Assembly (NCBI RefSeq): GCF_026745355.1
Contig: NC_079206.1
Location: 24,162,399-24,226,398 of the forward strand
Length of the DNA stretch: 64,000 bases
Source: Beta vulgaris subsp. vulgaris
Lineage: Eukaryota; Streptophyta; Magnoliopsida; Caryophyllales; Amaranthaceae
Reading direction: 5' to 3'
The translations under genes and the position numbers were made by a program. This document shows positions 33,691-46,337 of the stretch, one piece after another. Within the stretch, counting starts at the first letter, position 1. The number at the start of each line of letters is the position of its first letter. The notes beneath the pieces were generated by a model. It did no database searches and was not told the DNA's origin. It was given only the letters and a program-made list of their open reading frames with translations.

Positions 33691-36600
33691 TCAAATAGAG
33701 CTAACTGAGTTACCGTCCCCGTCACCGTCGCCATTACTGCTCTCACTATCACTGCTGCTACTACCGCTACCACTTTCACTGCTGCTTCCACTACTCTCAC
33801 TTCCACTGCTGGCACTTGAGCTGGAAGTGTGCTCTCTTTCCACTGCAACCTGGGCTCTTAGAGCCGCTGCTGCATTACCACCCATAACTCCATTGTCATC
33901 ATTGACGTCAACATCAGCAATTTCGTCATCTGTGTCATTTTGCTGTGGAATGTTGATATCAATAGCAACATGGGTTGCTTTTTCTTCAGTACTATCTTTG
34001 CCAGGGCCTAGCACGTCATCATCATCATCGTCATTCATTATGTCTAGATGCTCTTCAAGATTAAAGTCCTTTGAATCTGGGGATGATGTAGCGTTTGGTT
34101 GTTGAGGAGGGGTACTGGTAGACTTGTCAATTTTAGGTTGACCTCCTGCACCAACAAAATAAAAATGATTGGACGATTGCAAAAATGTTAAAATAAGCAT
34201 ATATTAATACACAGAAATGTGAAGCAATGCAACTCTCTGAATTGCCTAAACACAATTTTTGCAACACCCCCACCCTCACAGGAAAAAGTAAATTGAAGGC
34301 GAAACATGGTTGTGAAAATGGGAAGAGTGGTGAATGGAGACATATGGTAGCAAGGAAGAAGACAATTAACCCATTCATACCTGAGTTTCCAGCATCACCA
34401 ATATCGATTCGCTCAACTTCAACCTGTAGCATTCATCAACAAAAAGTAGACAAGGAAAAGATGAAGTCAGGAACAGTTCACAGAATTGCATTACAGCCAA
34501 ACTGAGTAAAGGCGTTCATAAATGCATAATATACAATACATAATTATTTTCTTGAAATTTGAGAGTCAAAAAGGTTTTGGGGATATACACTACATATCCA
34601 ATCTACCAGATTGATGCAAGTTCAACTATCTTAATTTGCTTTCTTAGGTTGTTGCATGGTTTTACTTTACTATTAAAGTGAAGGTTTTACATGTAATAAA
34701 AAATATGTCTTTTATTTTTATTATTAGTTAAGTTAGTTAATTAAAGTAGTTTATTTTAACCAAGGGCCGAAAAATTCAGTCATAATTCATTTACTTAAGC
34801 TCCAAGTAGATGAGTTGGCATGAGTTGTAATAAGGGAAGACTTAGGCGTGTGGTTTTGTAAGATTTATAGAAAGTTTTGCAAAGCTTTCCTAAATCAAGT
34901 GTTTCCTTAAGTTCTAGCTAGATTCTAGGCTTTAATTTAGGGGAAACTTTCCTTATTTCTTACTTAGGAAATCCGGTCATGTGATGTACTTGGAGAGCAA
35001 GGTTTTCTCGCCTCTTCTACTATAAATAATAGGCGCCCAACCTATTGAATGTTTAGAGTGAGTTTGATTAAAATTATTCGAGTGTTTTGCATTGAATGTT
35101 GGTGGTCGTACCAAAAACAGATAACTCAAGGGTTGTGTGCATCTCCTAATTGAGGTTAGTGAGAGATCCTCTAGTTCTTGAGGGAAGTCGAATACTATCT
35201 TTACTTGTTTCACTTTTATTTTCAGTTTTCCTTCATATAACACCATAAAACGTCAATCAGATTCTAGGGTAAAAATTGTGCGTTTTTCGGACTTAGAAAT
35301 CGCATCACAGATCTTGTCCAAAAGGTTTTGGGGAAATGGGGAGCCATAAACTAGTATAGGAAAACTATAACATAGAAAAATGGGATGGGGGTGTTTGGTG
35401 TAAGAAAACTAGGTAGTCATACAGAGTAAACAAAGTTTACACCCTCAAATAAGAGAATTAGGGTCCTTGAGTTGACAGCAGTGTGACAAGGACAGAATCA
35501 GTGTACAATGGTATCCGGGTTGTAGCCAGTGGAAGTAGCAATTTCCTTGGCCAAACGGATTCTACCCTCGAAAAATCAAATTGAGAAAGCACAGTGAAAT
35601 CATGGGATTATGCATCTAAATTGTGATAAGAGCTACCAAGCGTTGAATACATCATGGACATGTGCATCTAAACTGTTATAAGAGCTACGAAGAACTGATT
35701 ACATCTACGAAATATGATCCTAAGTCTGTTTTATACATGTTTCTCAGTGAAAACAGAATCAAGATACTATGATATAATTGGAGCTACAGAAAAGCTCCAT
35801 CTTTTAAACCCTTGCAATCATGAATAAATCTCCACAATCCTTGCCATTGTTCACATAGGATTCTAGAATGTATGCTTAGCACTTAACGACCCCCTCACTA
35901 AACATCCTTATGATCTCAATTCTCAGTTTAACCAACCAACAACAGAAAGGGATTATGAACAGTTACCATATAATCAAGGTCCATACTTACAAGTGACTAC
36001 ACTATAACCAGCACCAAACTCAAGTACCTAACCTAATCAACAGGCGAGTAAACCCATACACTTAAGCATATAAATGATCCGCTAACCACCATCGATTGAT
36101 GCTAATAAACATCAAACTAACAATCTAAATCAAAATGTGACTAGCAATTGCAGAAAAACCAATAAGCAACACTATTTGACTATTGTAATTAAACATCAAA
36201 CTAACAAACTAAAGCACACTATAACTATCAATGCGAAAAAGCCAATAAGCAATACTATTTGATTACTTTAATTAAATATCATCAACTTAAACATTAATTC
36301 ATATCACTACACACTAATAAACAATAAACAGAAACAAAACTGACCGAAACGGGAGGCGGCAGCGGCGGTGGTGGTGGCAATGGCAGTGGTGCTAGTGGTA
36401 AGGGAGCCGTAAAAACAGGCCGATGACTAGAACTCTGCGATTGAGGCTGAGGCTGAGGTTTAGGTCCTCTTGCCATAGGTGGCGATCCGGCATCCGCTGA
36501 AGAACAAGCGGCTAACGTGGCGGCAGCCGATTCGCCAGGCAAGCGGACATGGCGCAAACGCTTAACAGCACGGTGAAGGCGTTCAAGGCGGAAACTATTG

Positions 36601-36959
36601 CCGTCAAAGAATAAAACTGCGTCGTTTTCCTTATAATCTTCACTTGTACCTTCGAAAGTAACCTTAGGTTTTCCAGGTTGATTATTGTGAAATTCTACAT
36701 TGATTTTGTTATCTTTCGTCTTCTGTAATGCTCCAGGTTGGCTTTTATCGATTGAAGCCGGCTTGAATTCATCTGTAAATGATTAAGCATTAGAAATAAG
36801 ATTAGGGAGATGAAATTGGAGTGAGAAAAGGAGCTTACAGCGTAAAGTGCAGAATTTGGAAGAAGGTTGGTGATCTTTGAAGGAAGAACCTAGGGATAGA
36901 GTATACCATTGATCTGGATTTGGTGCAGTGCTTGGCTCTTCTTTCTTGTTCATCGACAT
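33691..36959 (-). CDS. EAF: ELL-associated factor (EAF), transcription elongation
   Basis: Plant homologue of EAF, the partner of ELL in RNA polymerase II elongation complexes, expected in the nucleus. Exons on the minus strand: 36959-36839, 36772-36345, 34423-34381 and 34145-33691. They total 1047 nt and give 348 residues. The N-terminal EAF domain (about 17-135) includes PDQWYTLSLG, RYEFKPASID, KPKVTFEGTSEDYKENDAVL and FRLERLHRAVKRLRHVRLPG, matching the conserved family core closely. A Pro/Gln-rich stretch (about 155-190) follows. The last exon is acidic then Ser-rich (DDDDDD, repeated SSSESGSGSSSSDS), as expected of an activation-type tail. Splice sites are canonical. Start is the first of two Met (MSMNKKEE). 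Intron 2 is about 1.9 kb. It appears intact. Confidence 0.9.
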
Positions 36960-37715
36960 TGTTCGACCAGCACCTTTGTAAATTAAGTTGGAACTTGGAT
37001 TCTTAGAAGTGGTATGTAAGCGATGGTTACGATTTGCCCAGTTGCTCTAAAACAAGTAATCCGTCATGTTACGCGAATTCAATTTGATATCTGCTTTGCA
37101 GAGGGGAGATAATGAAACTTTAGAGGTGTAACGAAAAAGTACACATCCGATTTCTAGCCTGTAGGCCAACCTCATAACATGATTTGATGTAAGAGAGTTA
37201 ATTTTTATACTAGATCGAGACCGATTTAAGATTAACTGGATCTGAACGACACATATCAAGATCATATTATGAGCTGACTATACCGACATGAATTCAAACT
37301 CCTGACTAGTTAACGCGACAATTTAAGACTCGGTTCCGAATCGAAGCCAACCCAAAACCCGATTAGTCATGATAAATGCCCTTTGTCCAACTTGTTTCGG
37401 ACTTGGCTAAATTCAACCTAAATCTTTAGTGATAATAATTTTTGAAATATTAGAAAATAGAAAAGAACGTCGAGCCAAACATGGCTATATGTCACTGTAT
37501 GTGTGCACGATTCTAACAAGATTCAACGTATTTTTTTATAACAAAGGCCACACGAAAAGGAAATTGTGTGGCTGCACGTGTCATTAACAAACAAACGGAG
37601 CAGCGTGTTACTGTAGCTCCTGCATCTTCCTTTCTCACTCTTCGCTTCTTTCCTCGCTCCTCTTATTGCTTTTATCTCGCTCAAAACCCTAAACCCCGAT
37701 CTTATCTCAATATCA
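36960..37715. promoter_or_regulatory. Divergent intergenic region, EAF / FAR1-related
   Basis: About 750 bases separate the minus-strand EAF start from the plus-strand FAR1-like start and must hold the EAF promoter. 37580-37715 is pyrimidine-rich, like a 5' leader for the rightward gene. No distinct TATA was assigned. Confidence 0.35.
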
Positions 37716-37984
37716 ATGTCGAAACCAACAAATTCAAAATCAATCTTAACATCTGATAATTTAACACAATCTGACGAATCATCGGATGATTTAAACACAA
37801 TTTTCTTCGAATTTCGTGAATCTCAAGAATCAATAATACAATCCATGGAAATCGAAGAAACCGAAGACTCGTTACAACATTTGGGTCTGGAAAATCATGA
37901 AAGACATCAACATGAAGATGAAATTATTGACAAATTCTTACAAATAGGTATCATTATTTTTAAAAACTTTATAAAACATATTAA

Positions 37985-38300
37985 TAAGTAACCCCTGAAT
38001 AAATCTAAGGTTACTGCTGCTACTGAAATAAAAAATAACTTCATCGTAAGCCCTGAATAAGTATATGATTAATATAAAAATAATCTCCTGCACAACATAT
38101 AACCCCTCGGATAAATCTAAGGTCACTCTTACTGAAGTATAAAGTAACTCCATCATTAATCAAAAGTAATCCCTGCAAAAGGGTAAGGTAACCCTGTGCA
38201 ATAATCTAAAGAAAGCACTAGATAAATATATAGTAACCCCATCATATATCTAAAAGTAACCCCTTGCCCAAAATATAGAGTAGTTACCTGCACAATTCGA
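37985..38300 (+). repeat. Degenerate AAGTAACCCC repeat, FAR1-like intron A
   Basis: Many diverged copies of a 20-30-base unit built on AAGTAACCCC followed by an ATCATNTATCTAAA-like linker fill this intron. Confidence 0.7.
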
Positions 38301-39539
38301 TATTAATCCCTACATATATCCAAACAAAACCATATTCGAAAATTTTAAACAAACTGAAATATAAAGTGTAATTACATAATTTATTGTATGTTTTTTTTTA
38401 AAAAAAATAGACTAAACTTTTTTGTTTTTATGATATTAGTTGAAATCATTCAATGACAATCTCTGCCAATTGATAGTACTGACCTATCGACAGAACAAGT
38501 CATAAGCATTAAGACTGAAGAGACACACAAAGATAATGCAATTGAAGAAGAGTTTCGACGTAGTTTACTTGGATTTACAGGAGACACATGGGAAGAAACT
38601 TATATATGAAGCATACAAGAAACATGCAAATGTTGTTGGATTTGGAGTACGAAAGTCATCAACAAGATACACACAAGGTAAAAACAAAAGGGTAAGAGGA
38701 AAAGAATTTGTGTGTTCAAAACAAGGATTTTGATGCAACATAAAGCCCAAAAAATAAGGTAGACCAATAATTACACTAGAAATGCAGCAAAATAATAAAA
38801 AAGACGAGAAAAAGGAAGCAAGTTTTAATTACAAGAACATGATGCAAAGCTTATGTTAGCGCAAAGGTAAACCCTTATGGTACATGGGAAGTTGATGATC
38901 ACGTTGCTAATCATAATCATGAGCTCATAAAAAAATTCCAGCACTTACATAGGTATGAGAGACGAATAACTAGAGAAAAAGGAGAAACGATAGACCTAAT
39001 GCTTGAAAGTGGACTAAGGCCGGCTCAAACATACACTTTGATGTCTCATGAAGCAGGATGCATTCAATCAGTAAGTCATACTCTGAAAAATCATTTCAAC
39101 TATATCTCGAGAAAGAGAAGATGAAAGAAATTGAAGGTGGCGATGAACAAAATGTCATAGAGAATTTGTGTCAAAGACAAGAGAAAGATAAGACCATTTT
39201 TTCAAATTCAAGTTGGGAGGAGGGGGTAAAGGAAACAAATTGACTGCAATATTTCTGAGGGACTCTCAAATGATGGAAGACTGTACTATATGGCGATGTG
39301 ATAGTGTTTGGCACAACATTTCGGACAAATCAGTATAATCTTATTTGTGCACCAATCGTTGGTATCAACAACCATTGAAAAATGTCATGTTTGGTTGTGC
39401 ATTTATTGCAACTCAAACGCAAGAAATAATTGAGTGGGTTCTCAACACATCTTAGAAGTCAATGGATGGATCAGACCCTATTTCAATATTCACTAATCAA
39501 GACTTGGCCATGTCAAAGACAATTAAAAAGGTATTTTTT

Positions 39540-40115
39540 TCACTCAGTAAAAGTAACCACCTAATTAATGTGAAGTAACTGCAATGTACATCTTAACTAA
39601 CTCAAAGTAAGAACATATATGTATTTGTCAAGTAATAAGAACATATATGTATCTGTCAAGTAATCCTTGAAAACATACTAAATATATAAAAGTAAGCCCA
39701 TCATATGTCTAATGTAACCCATCATGTGCCTAAAGTAACCCCAAAAACATAATTGAAAAAATTAATAATCTTAATAATGTAACCACATTATTCATCTAAA
39801 GTAAGCCATGATGTATGTAAAGTAACACCAATATTAATTTTAAATAAAAGATAATTTTACTTAAGTAACCCCATCATTACCCTAAAATAATCAATCATTT
39901 ATCTAAAAGTAACCCCCAATAAAGATACTAAACATGTAAACGTAATTAACCTCTTATCATTACAAAAACTAGCCTATACCGATATTAATTTAAAATAAAA
40001 GATAATTTCACTAACGTAATCCCATTATTACCCTAAAGTAACCAATCATTTATCTAAAAGTAACCCTCAATAAAGATACTAAACATGTAAAAGTAACCTC
40101 ATTTGTTGTCTAGAC
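39540..40115 (+). repeat. Degenerate AAGTAACCCC repeat, FAR1-like intron B
   Basis: The same unit as in the previous intron (AAGTAACCCCATCAT..ATCTAAA) recurs about twenty times. Some larger blocks are themselves duplicated: ATAAAAGATAATTT..ACTTAAGTAACCCCAT at 39845-39870 and again at about 40000-40025. Confidence 0.75.
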
Positions 40116-40225
40116 TAATAAATACTTTTTTTTTTTTGTCAGGTTCATCCAAATACAAGACACAGGCTTTGCATTTGGCATCTACGCGGGATGAGCGTGT
40201 ATTGTATTTGACTACCCCACTGTAG

Positions 40226-42534
40226 AGGTTTTTGTGTTGAAAATGTTTTTGAAGTCGCCAACAAGTCTTTCAAGGAAGACTCATAAACCTAATTGGATAT
40301 TATTGGGAAATCGTAGGGACAAAATAGGGACTCATCTAATTCAAATTTTCCCGTCTAGACTCCATATATGGTCAAAATGAATCAAAAATTGAGTTCGGGG
40401 TGAGGGTACAATACAGTCACGAACCATGCAGCCCATTGCTAGACTCTACTAGATATCGATTTATGTTAATGTTTATGCAAAATAATAACCAAATAATATT
40501 TTATGCACCCTAAAAATAATTAGTCTAGGTTGGTTCAAGAAACACATAGAGACTATTTTTTAGCGATATGTTATTATGCAATCAATTTACAAGGAACCTA
40601 ACAGGTTGTCAAAAATTAATCTTATTAATGTTTAGCAGTTCTTTAGGTCTTTGATTAGCAAAAATAACATGTGGGTGATAAAAGCAATAAGGCAGGACAA
40701 TCACATAATATGTATAGAATAATCAGGCAAGCATATAATAATGTATGAAAATAGAAAGAAATAAAAAAGGTTTAGAATATACAATAGATCAGAATGATTT
40801 TACATTAAATATCTAAATCACAAAAGAATAGTTAGTACCCTCAATAAAAAAAACAGAGAATTTAAGGACCCTCAGGATTATACTGTGGCTTGGGCCTGCA
40901 AGATTGACAACCTTTGGGACGAGCAATCATGAAACCTAAAAGTATGAATGTATGAAAGTATGTAGATTTGAATGTGTTTTGTGTTTGAAAGCTAAGAGTT
41001 TTGTAGGGAGATTTCGTAGTTCGTAGAGAGATTCATAAGGTATTTGTAATATAGAAGTCGAGAGTTGTATGTAAAATCCTTCTAAAATCTGTACGAAAAC
41101 CAAGTGTATCTATAAGAAAAGTGAATCTACACTTCACGCACCAGCTGTGCCAAGCACAGGCTAACATGTCACGCGCAAATATACGTGTCAGGCATGCCTA
41201 GTAGAAAGCGTACATGTGGTACACGCTTTGAAAAAGATAACAAAGAAAATTGCGCTTCATGTAGAGCGTGCGCCAGGTGCATGGCTTAGTGTGTGGCATA
41301 GTGCCATGTATGAGGTGCATATTGGTGCACTTGAGACAGGTGAACTAATTAAGCTGCACCTGACGCACGGTGGTGCGTTGGGCGCACCAACCTGGCTTTT
41401 GACACGCCTTTGCCAGTTTTTTAGAAAACACTATTTAATGATATTCTTTTATCTTTAAATTCCGAAAATCTGATTTTACGAGATAAATTCGATTTTAACT
41501 ATAAAAAATATCTTTAAAAATAACTATTTTATTTAAATAAAACAATTAATTATTATTAAAAAATAATTGGACTTTTCAAAGGATTGGGCTCAAAATACAA
41601 TTAATTATCTTGAATATTAATTAGGCTTAAAAATAGGACTTTACCAATTTTCGAAATAGTTTTTGAATGGTTTTTCAGGCTGCTCTCCTCTTGGGTCGGA
41701 CCAATTAAGATCACGGTATGTTTCATCATCAAATTTATAAATGGGGAGAGACAATTATGTGTCTACACCTTCCATATACTATACCGTAAGAAAACTTCAT
41801 TTTTTTTTTTAAATGTCATCCATCAAGATTGACTTAACTAACTTAAGATATTTTGTATATGTTGTTGACTAAAGAAATGCATGTTGAACATTTACGATTG
41901 TTGGTCAAACTCATTAAGGTATCCGATTTTTTTTACTGTCTTAATTAATGGTCTGAATCCACAAAAGTCTCTCATTGGACTATGAGTTTTAGAAAATGTT
42001 GAAGTCGCCACCCTATTATTATTTAAATAGGGACAAATTTATTTAATAAATTATTTTAAAATTAATTTCAAGAAATATGATTTATAATGATGACGACTTC
42101 ATATGGATATGGCTTTTTTGACTAATCGATCTGTCATACCACGAGATAGGGTTCGGGGTTTAGGTTAAGAGGTGGAAATGTCTGGAACTTGTCTCCTCTT
42201 CCGTTCTACAAAATGTGCTCTTACTAAAGGCGTTATTTCCCATTTTAAAGTAATCATGACTATCAGAAAGAAATAAAATCACATAATTTGCACATATACA
42301 CATCAAATATTTTTATTTAGGACCAATATATCATTTATACACGGTAGGTTTGAGCACCGAAGTTGCACTATATACTAATCATTGCGGGATTGGAACCCAC
42401 TTATGGATCAAAACCATCATAGTTCGATCTATGTCTCACCCAAATGGTCAATGACATTAGGGATGAAAAAGAATGAAAGGAAAATAGATTATGATTAATT
42501 CACCTTTAGAAGTAAATAAATCTATTAGACATGA
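40226..42534. repeat. Tat/Ogre-like LTR and leader fragments
   Basis: No gene. 40240-40450 contains GAAGTCGCCAAC and GAGTTCGGGGTGAGGGTACAA; a closely related segment lies inverted at 53945-54150. 41985-42240 again has GTTGAAGTCGCCACC and AGGGTTCGGGGTTTAGG. Such GAAGTCGCCAC/TTCGGG pairs are, from memory, typical of Tat/Ogre gypsy non-coding regions. 41120-41400 is rich in GCAC, CAGGTGC and ACGC motifs but lacks a credible frame. Confidence 0.45.
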
Positions 42535-42972
42535 GGTAATCACTCCAATTAGTGATTTAAAACGGGATACAAATAATCACTCTAATTAGTGATTGAAATG
42601 AAGAATTAAGATAACTACCTTAATTAGTGGTTATAAATGGTTTAAGATAATCAACCTAATTAGTGATTAAATAGGAAAGGTTAAAGATAATCACCCTAAC
42701 TAGTGATTGGCCAAAGTTAAAGATAATCACCTTAATTAGTGATTACATATGAAAAAAGGTAAGATAATCACCCTAATTAGTGATTATTTAAGGTTTAAGA
42801 CAATCACCTTAATTAGTGATTAAACTTCAAGGAATGTTAAGTTAATCACCCTAATTAGTGATAAACCAAGGTTTAAAATAGTAATTCCTAATTAGTGATT
42901 AAATATGAAGAAAGTAATCACCTTAATTAGTGATTGAATGGAAGTTGAAATAAACACCTTAATTAGTGATTA
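42535..42972. repeat. Array of twelve palindromic AATCACC..GGTGATT-type motifs
   Basis: Twelve copies of a 20-base motif, consensus AATCACCYTAATTAGTGATT, recur with irregular spacing (mean about 36 bases). AATCAC and GTGATT are exact inverted arms around a TAATTA-containing centre. Spacers are AT/purine-rich and mostly unlike each other, so motif rather than spacer is conserved. It sits in a non-coding region with LTR-like sequence to its left. Confidence 0.85.
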
Positions 42973-44056
42973 AACTTAGGATATTTTAAGAGAGGTCTTT
43001 TAAAAAGAGAGATTTGATCCCTAATTGAAAGCTTTTGGATGGATGGGAAATAACCTTAATTGAAGATTATTAAGTTATTTTTGGCAAGATAATCAATTTG
43101 ACATGTAATTTGGAGATTGTTTTGGCTAATTGAAATTTGGTCATTTAAAGTGAGACATGTGAAACAAACATAAAATCAATTAGGAGATCATAATTACCTT
43201 TTTAATTATGTCAAATTATATAATTGATCAATTTGAAGATTTATGGAGAACAATTTTGAAAATATAAGATGGATAATCATACAATTTAACTTTGTTAGAT
43301 TTGTAATTTTTCCTCTTAATTGAGATTGGGTCATTTAATTCATATACTATGATATATTGGGCCAATCATGCAATGTTTATAACATTGATTGCTCATTTTA
43401 TTCAGAAAGAACTATGAAATTATTTATGAAAATCATGAACAAATATCTCCATATATTCCATTAATTGAGTGTTGTATTAAATATTTACAAAGAAACTATT
43501 ATTACAAGAATATGTACAAATTCTATGATCTATACAAATCTTCAATCTTGATCTCGACCATGATGCTCCTTGAGCTTCATCTCTTTGAATGAGCTTTAAA
43601 ATTCATGTTTATTTGTAAACTTGTGAAGTTAAAGATTAATTAACTTTTTTGATTTGATTTTTTTTGATGATTTTTATTTACTTATTTAAAAAATGAGCCT
43701 TTTTAAGAGAAACTAAAATTTAGTTACTTTTAATTAACATTTTCGTGGGTGAAAAGAAAATATTTTTTATTGAACTTGAGTTAATAACTTTATTTTATTT
43801 TCCAGATTGCGCTTTTGTTCTTATACTGACTTAAAAAATTCATAATGTTCTATACAACGTGCGATTGAGCATGTGATACACCTACGGATAGGTCAGTAAG
43901 TTATTTATGTTGTCTCAAAATTTCAAAAAATTTTAGTGATAAATCGAATTATGGTGAATTTTATACTAAAACTAGTCGAAGTAGAATCTTTAACCAATTT
44001 GTTCTTTGAAACCTAACTTATTGGACTTAGTTTAAATTGAATTTTGGTATGAATAT
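42973..44056. other. AT-rich stretch without identified gene
   Basis: No gene-like sequence. 43389-43592 is open by chance in AT-rich DNA. Possibly the internal part of the same LTR-derived region. Confidence 0.3.
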
Positions 44057-44730
44057 CACTAGTGGAAAAATAAGGAAGGGATGCATTTTTGGCCAGCGCC
44101 TTTTCCGTAGAAGCCCTTCAATAGAAAAGAAGGGTTGCGGTTTGTAACCGAAGCCCTTCACAATGAAGGGCTGCGGTTTAGGCTCAAAACCACAACCCTT
44201 TCAATATGGAAGGGCTGCGGTTTTGGCCCTAAATCGCAACCCTTTTTTTTGCATATTTAAGTCAAATTGACACAAAATCAATTCCAAACTGATAAAATTA
44301 TAGCAAAATCACAAACTGACATTTATATTATATGGTTTGATTTGAAATGAATTGCAATAAACCCACCTCTATATTTATACCAAGAGCCAATAATACTAAT
44401 TCAATAATGACCTTTTATCATATTACAAAAACAAAAAAAAAGTGGGAACCCATTAAAAGTTTAGTCTTTTTAGTTTTTAAGCTCAATCAACAAGTCAATT
44501 GTTCTAGACTAAGTACAAAAAATTCAGATAATAATAATACTCAACTCAAAATTTTGAGTAAATAGAAATGAATATGTGAATATTTATACAGAATATGCTG
44601 TTTTCTTCTTCTTCTGCAAATTAAAGAAATGAAAAAGATCAAACTCAAAAAAAAGTGAAAAAGCTTAAAAGGTATTGAACTTCAAGTAAATTAGGAAACA
44701 AAATCAGATAGAATCATAGAAATAGAAGTG

Positions 44731-46337
44731 AACTTCAACACCGACACAACATTCTTATGCGGTCCATGCGACACCAACACAACAAGAATCCGCGCTTTTA
44801 GCGTCTGAATTTACCATCTGGACCCATCAGACGCAAATTAGCGTCCGTTTTTGTAAAATTAGCGTCCATCTTTTGACGGACGCTAATTAGCGTCCGTTTC
44901 TTTAAAATTAGCGCACGTCTTTGGAGCGGACGCCAATTAGCGTCCGTTGTACAAGTTTACCGTCTAACATGACGGACGGTATTCAATGGTCATAAAGAAA
45001 AACACGACCCACCTTATTTACAACCCTATCTCTATCTATCTTTATTCTCTCACCTCACATCACAACCGTCCTCTTTCTTTGTCTTCCTTCTCGCTCTTCT
45101 TTTCTTCTTCCTTTCTATTTTTTTCTCTCTAGCCGTCGACTGTATTCAATGGTCCGCTACCACACTTTCTCTGATTTGAAGGTTTTCGTCGATTTCTGAG
45201 CCGATCACCGTCGCAGGTTTTCGTTTTAGGGTTAGTGATTTTTTTGGGTTTTTTATGTGGGTTGTTTCAGATCTAGTTTTTTTTGTTAATTTCTCAATTC
45301 TCCTTCAAAACCCCATATTTATCCTCTCTTTTTTTCGATTTTTATTTTCGAATCCTTTTTTCGTATGTTTTTTTATTTTCTCGATTTTTATTTATCCTTG
45401 CTCTTTTTCGTTTTTGTTTCAGATCTGGTTTTTTCTTGATTTTTTCGTCGAGTTTTTGTGCTATGATTTTGTGTTGAATTTTTAATCTGGTGGACTATCT
45501 GGTGTTTTGATATGTTGCCTTTTTCTTATCTGAAGGTAAGTTCTACAAGAAGGTAAGATATGCGATTATTGACTCTTGACAGTGATTAGTTTTTTGTAAA
45601 GGAATTAATTTGCGTCATGTGTTTCAGGCTTATGGCATGGAGCTTTTGCGGACACGGGATAATCCACAGTACAAGGTAACATATTGCATTTACTTTGTGA
45701 AGAGCTGGAAAACGTCATTCTTAATTAGTTTCAACATTAATATGTTCCAGCTAGAGTCAATATACAAGAAACATACATGTGAACTCGATCATGAACCCTA
45801 CTTAGGAGTTTTTTGCTGGTTGTGCTTTTCTCTTCTTTCTAATGTTGTTTGGACCAAGATAGTGACAGATCTGATGTAGGCATGCATGTTTGGCCCCATT
45901 ATTATATCATTTCTTTCCAAATTGCTTTTGTTTTCCTCATATTCTATAAAAGGGAAGTTCATTGATGGGACTGTCGCTAATTAGCGACTGCCGAGGAAAC
46001 GGTCGCTGAATTCGAAATATCAGACGCTAAATAAGCGGACGCTATTTGGAGAATTAGCAACCAAGGGTTTTGCATCAGCCGTTTAGCGCCCGTTGGCGGA
46101 CGCTAATATATTTAGCGTCCGATTCCGTGTTTTTAGCGTCTAATTTTTGCGGATGCTAAAGGCTGACATTCTTGTTGTGCAAGATCCATCTTCCAACCTC
46201 TTACCCTCGCCCTGAGCGTGTCTGGGTGTGCGAAGTCTGCAAACAGGCACCTGCTGTTGTCACCTGCAAAGCAGATGTTGTTGCTCTATGTTCATCCTGT
46301 GACCAACACATCCACTCCGTTAATACCTTAGCGATTT
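44731..46337 (+). pseudogene. CONSTANS-like B-box fragment, split by nested element
   Basis: The left piece ending at 44777 reads DTTFLCGPCDTK. The right piece (46183-46337) continues [19 protein letters not shown] and then [20 protein letters not shown] followed by [11 protein letters not shown]. Joined across one copy of the CAA duplication the frame is open. It equals the second half of B-box 1 plus all of B-box 2 of CONSTANS-like zinc-finger proteins, with the spaced Cys residues of B-box 2 intact. The first half of B-box 1, the middle region and the CCT domain are absent, so this is a captured or orphan fragment and not a working regulator. Confidence 0.8.
44778..46179. mobile_element. 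Nested CACTA-like element, 1.4 kb, TSD CAA
   Basis: Both ends read CACAACAAGAAT inward, close to the usual CACTACAAGAA. Flanking CAA at 44775-44777 and 46180-46182 is the 3-bp duplication expected for CACTA elements. Subterminal repeats of TTAGCGTCC/GGACGCTAA fill 44795-44995 and 45970-46165. The insertion lies exactly within a B-box codon series. Inside, 45000-45250 looks like a gene's CT-rich leader and 45629-45675 like a small exon (AYGMELLRTRDNPQYK between AG and GT). That may be a second captured gene, which I cannot identify. Confidence 0.8.

Larger units (their letters stand above)
37716..40225 (+). pseudogene. FAR1-related (FRS, MULE-derived) gene, decayed and truncated
   Basis: FAR1/FRS proteins are domesticated Mutator-transposase transcription factors. 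Exon 1 (37716 to about 37947) starts MSKPTNSKSILTSDN. The FAR1 DNA-binding domain is at about 38600-38730 (YEAYKKHANVVGFGVRKSS, KEFVCSKQGF), then a stop. Its second half is at about 38860-38960 (NPYGTWEVDDHVA and HNHELIKKF, in shifted frames). The start of the MULE transposase domain is at 39270-39530 (NVMFGCAFIATQTQEIIEWV, SIFTNQDLAMSKTIKKV, where relatives have Asp at the catalytic TDQD). It continues after a repeat-filled intron at 40141-40200 (VHPNTRHRLCIWHLR) and then stops. Several stops and frameshifts mean no product. It could be a dead host gene or a dead MULE; exon-intron structure favours a host-type gene. Confidence 0.75.

Noticed and set aside
33827..34105. Plus-strand frame across EAF exon 4
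   Set aside because: Antisense to a well-supported exon; its Ser-rich translation mirrors the Asp/Ser codons of EAF.
42535..42972. CRISPR-like array
   Set aside because: Repeated motif with differing spacers looks superficially similar, but spacing is irregular, the host is a plant, and no cas genes exist. It is a eukaryotic repeat array.
45255..45485. Phe-rich frames in the nested CACTA-like element
   Set aside because: T-rich intron-like sequence; hydrophobic translation is a composition effect.
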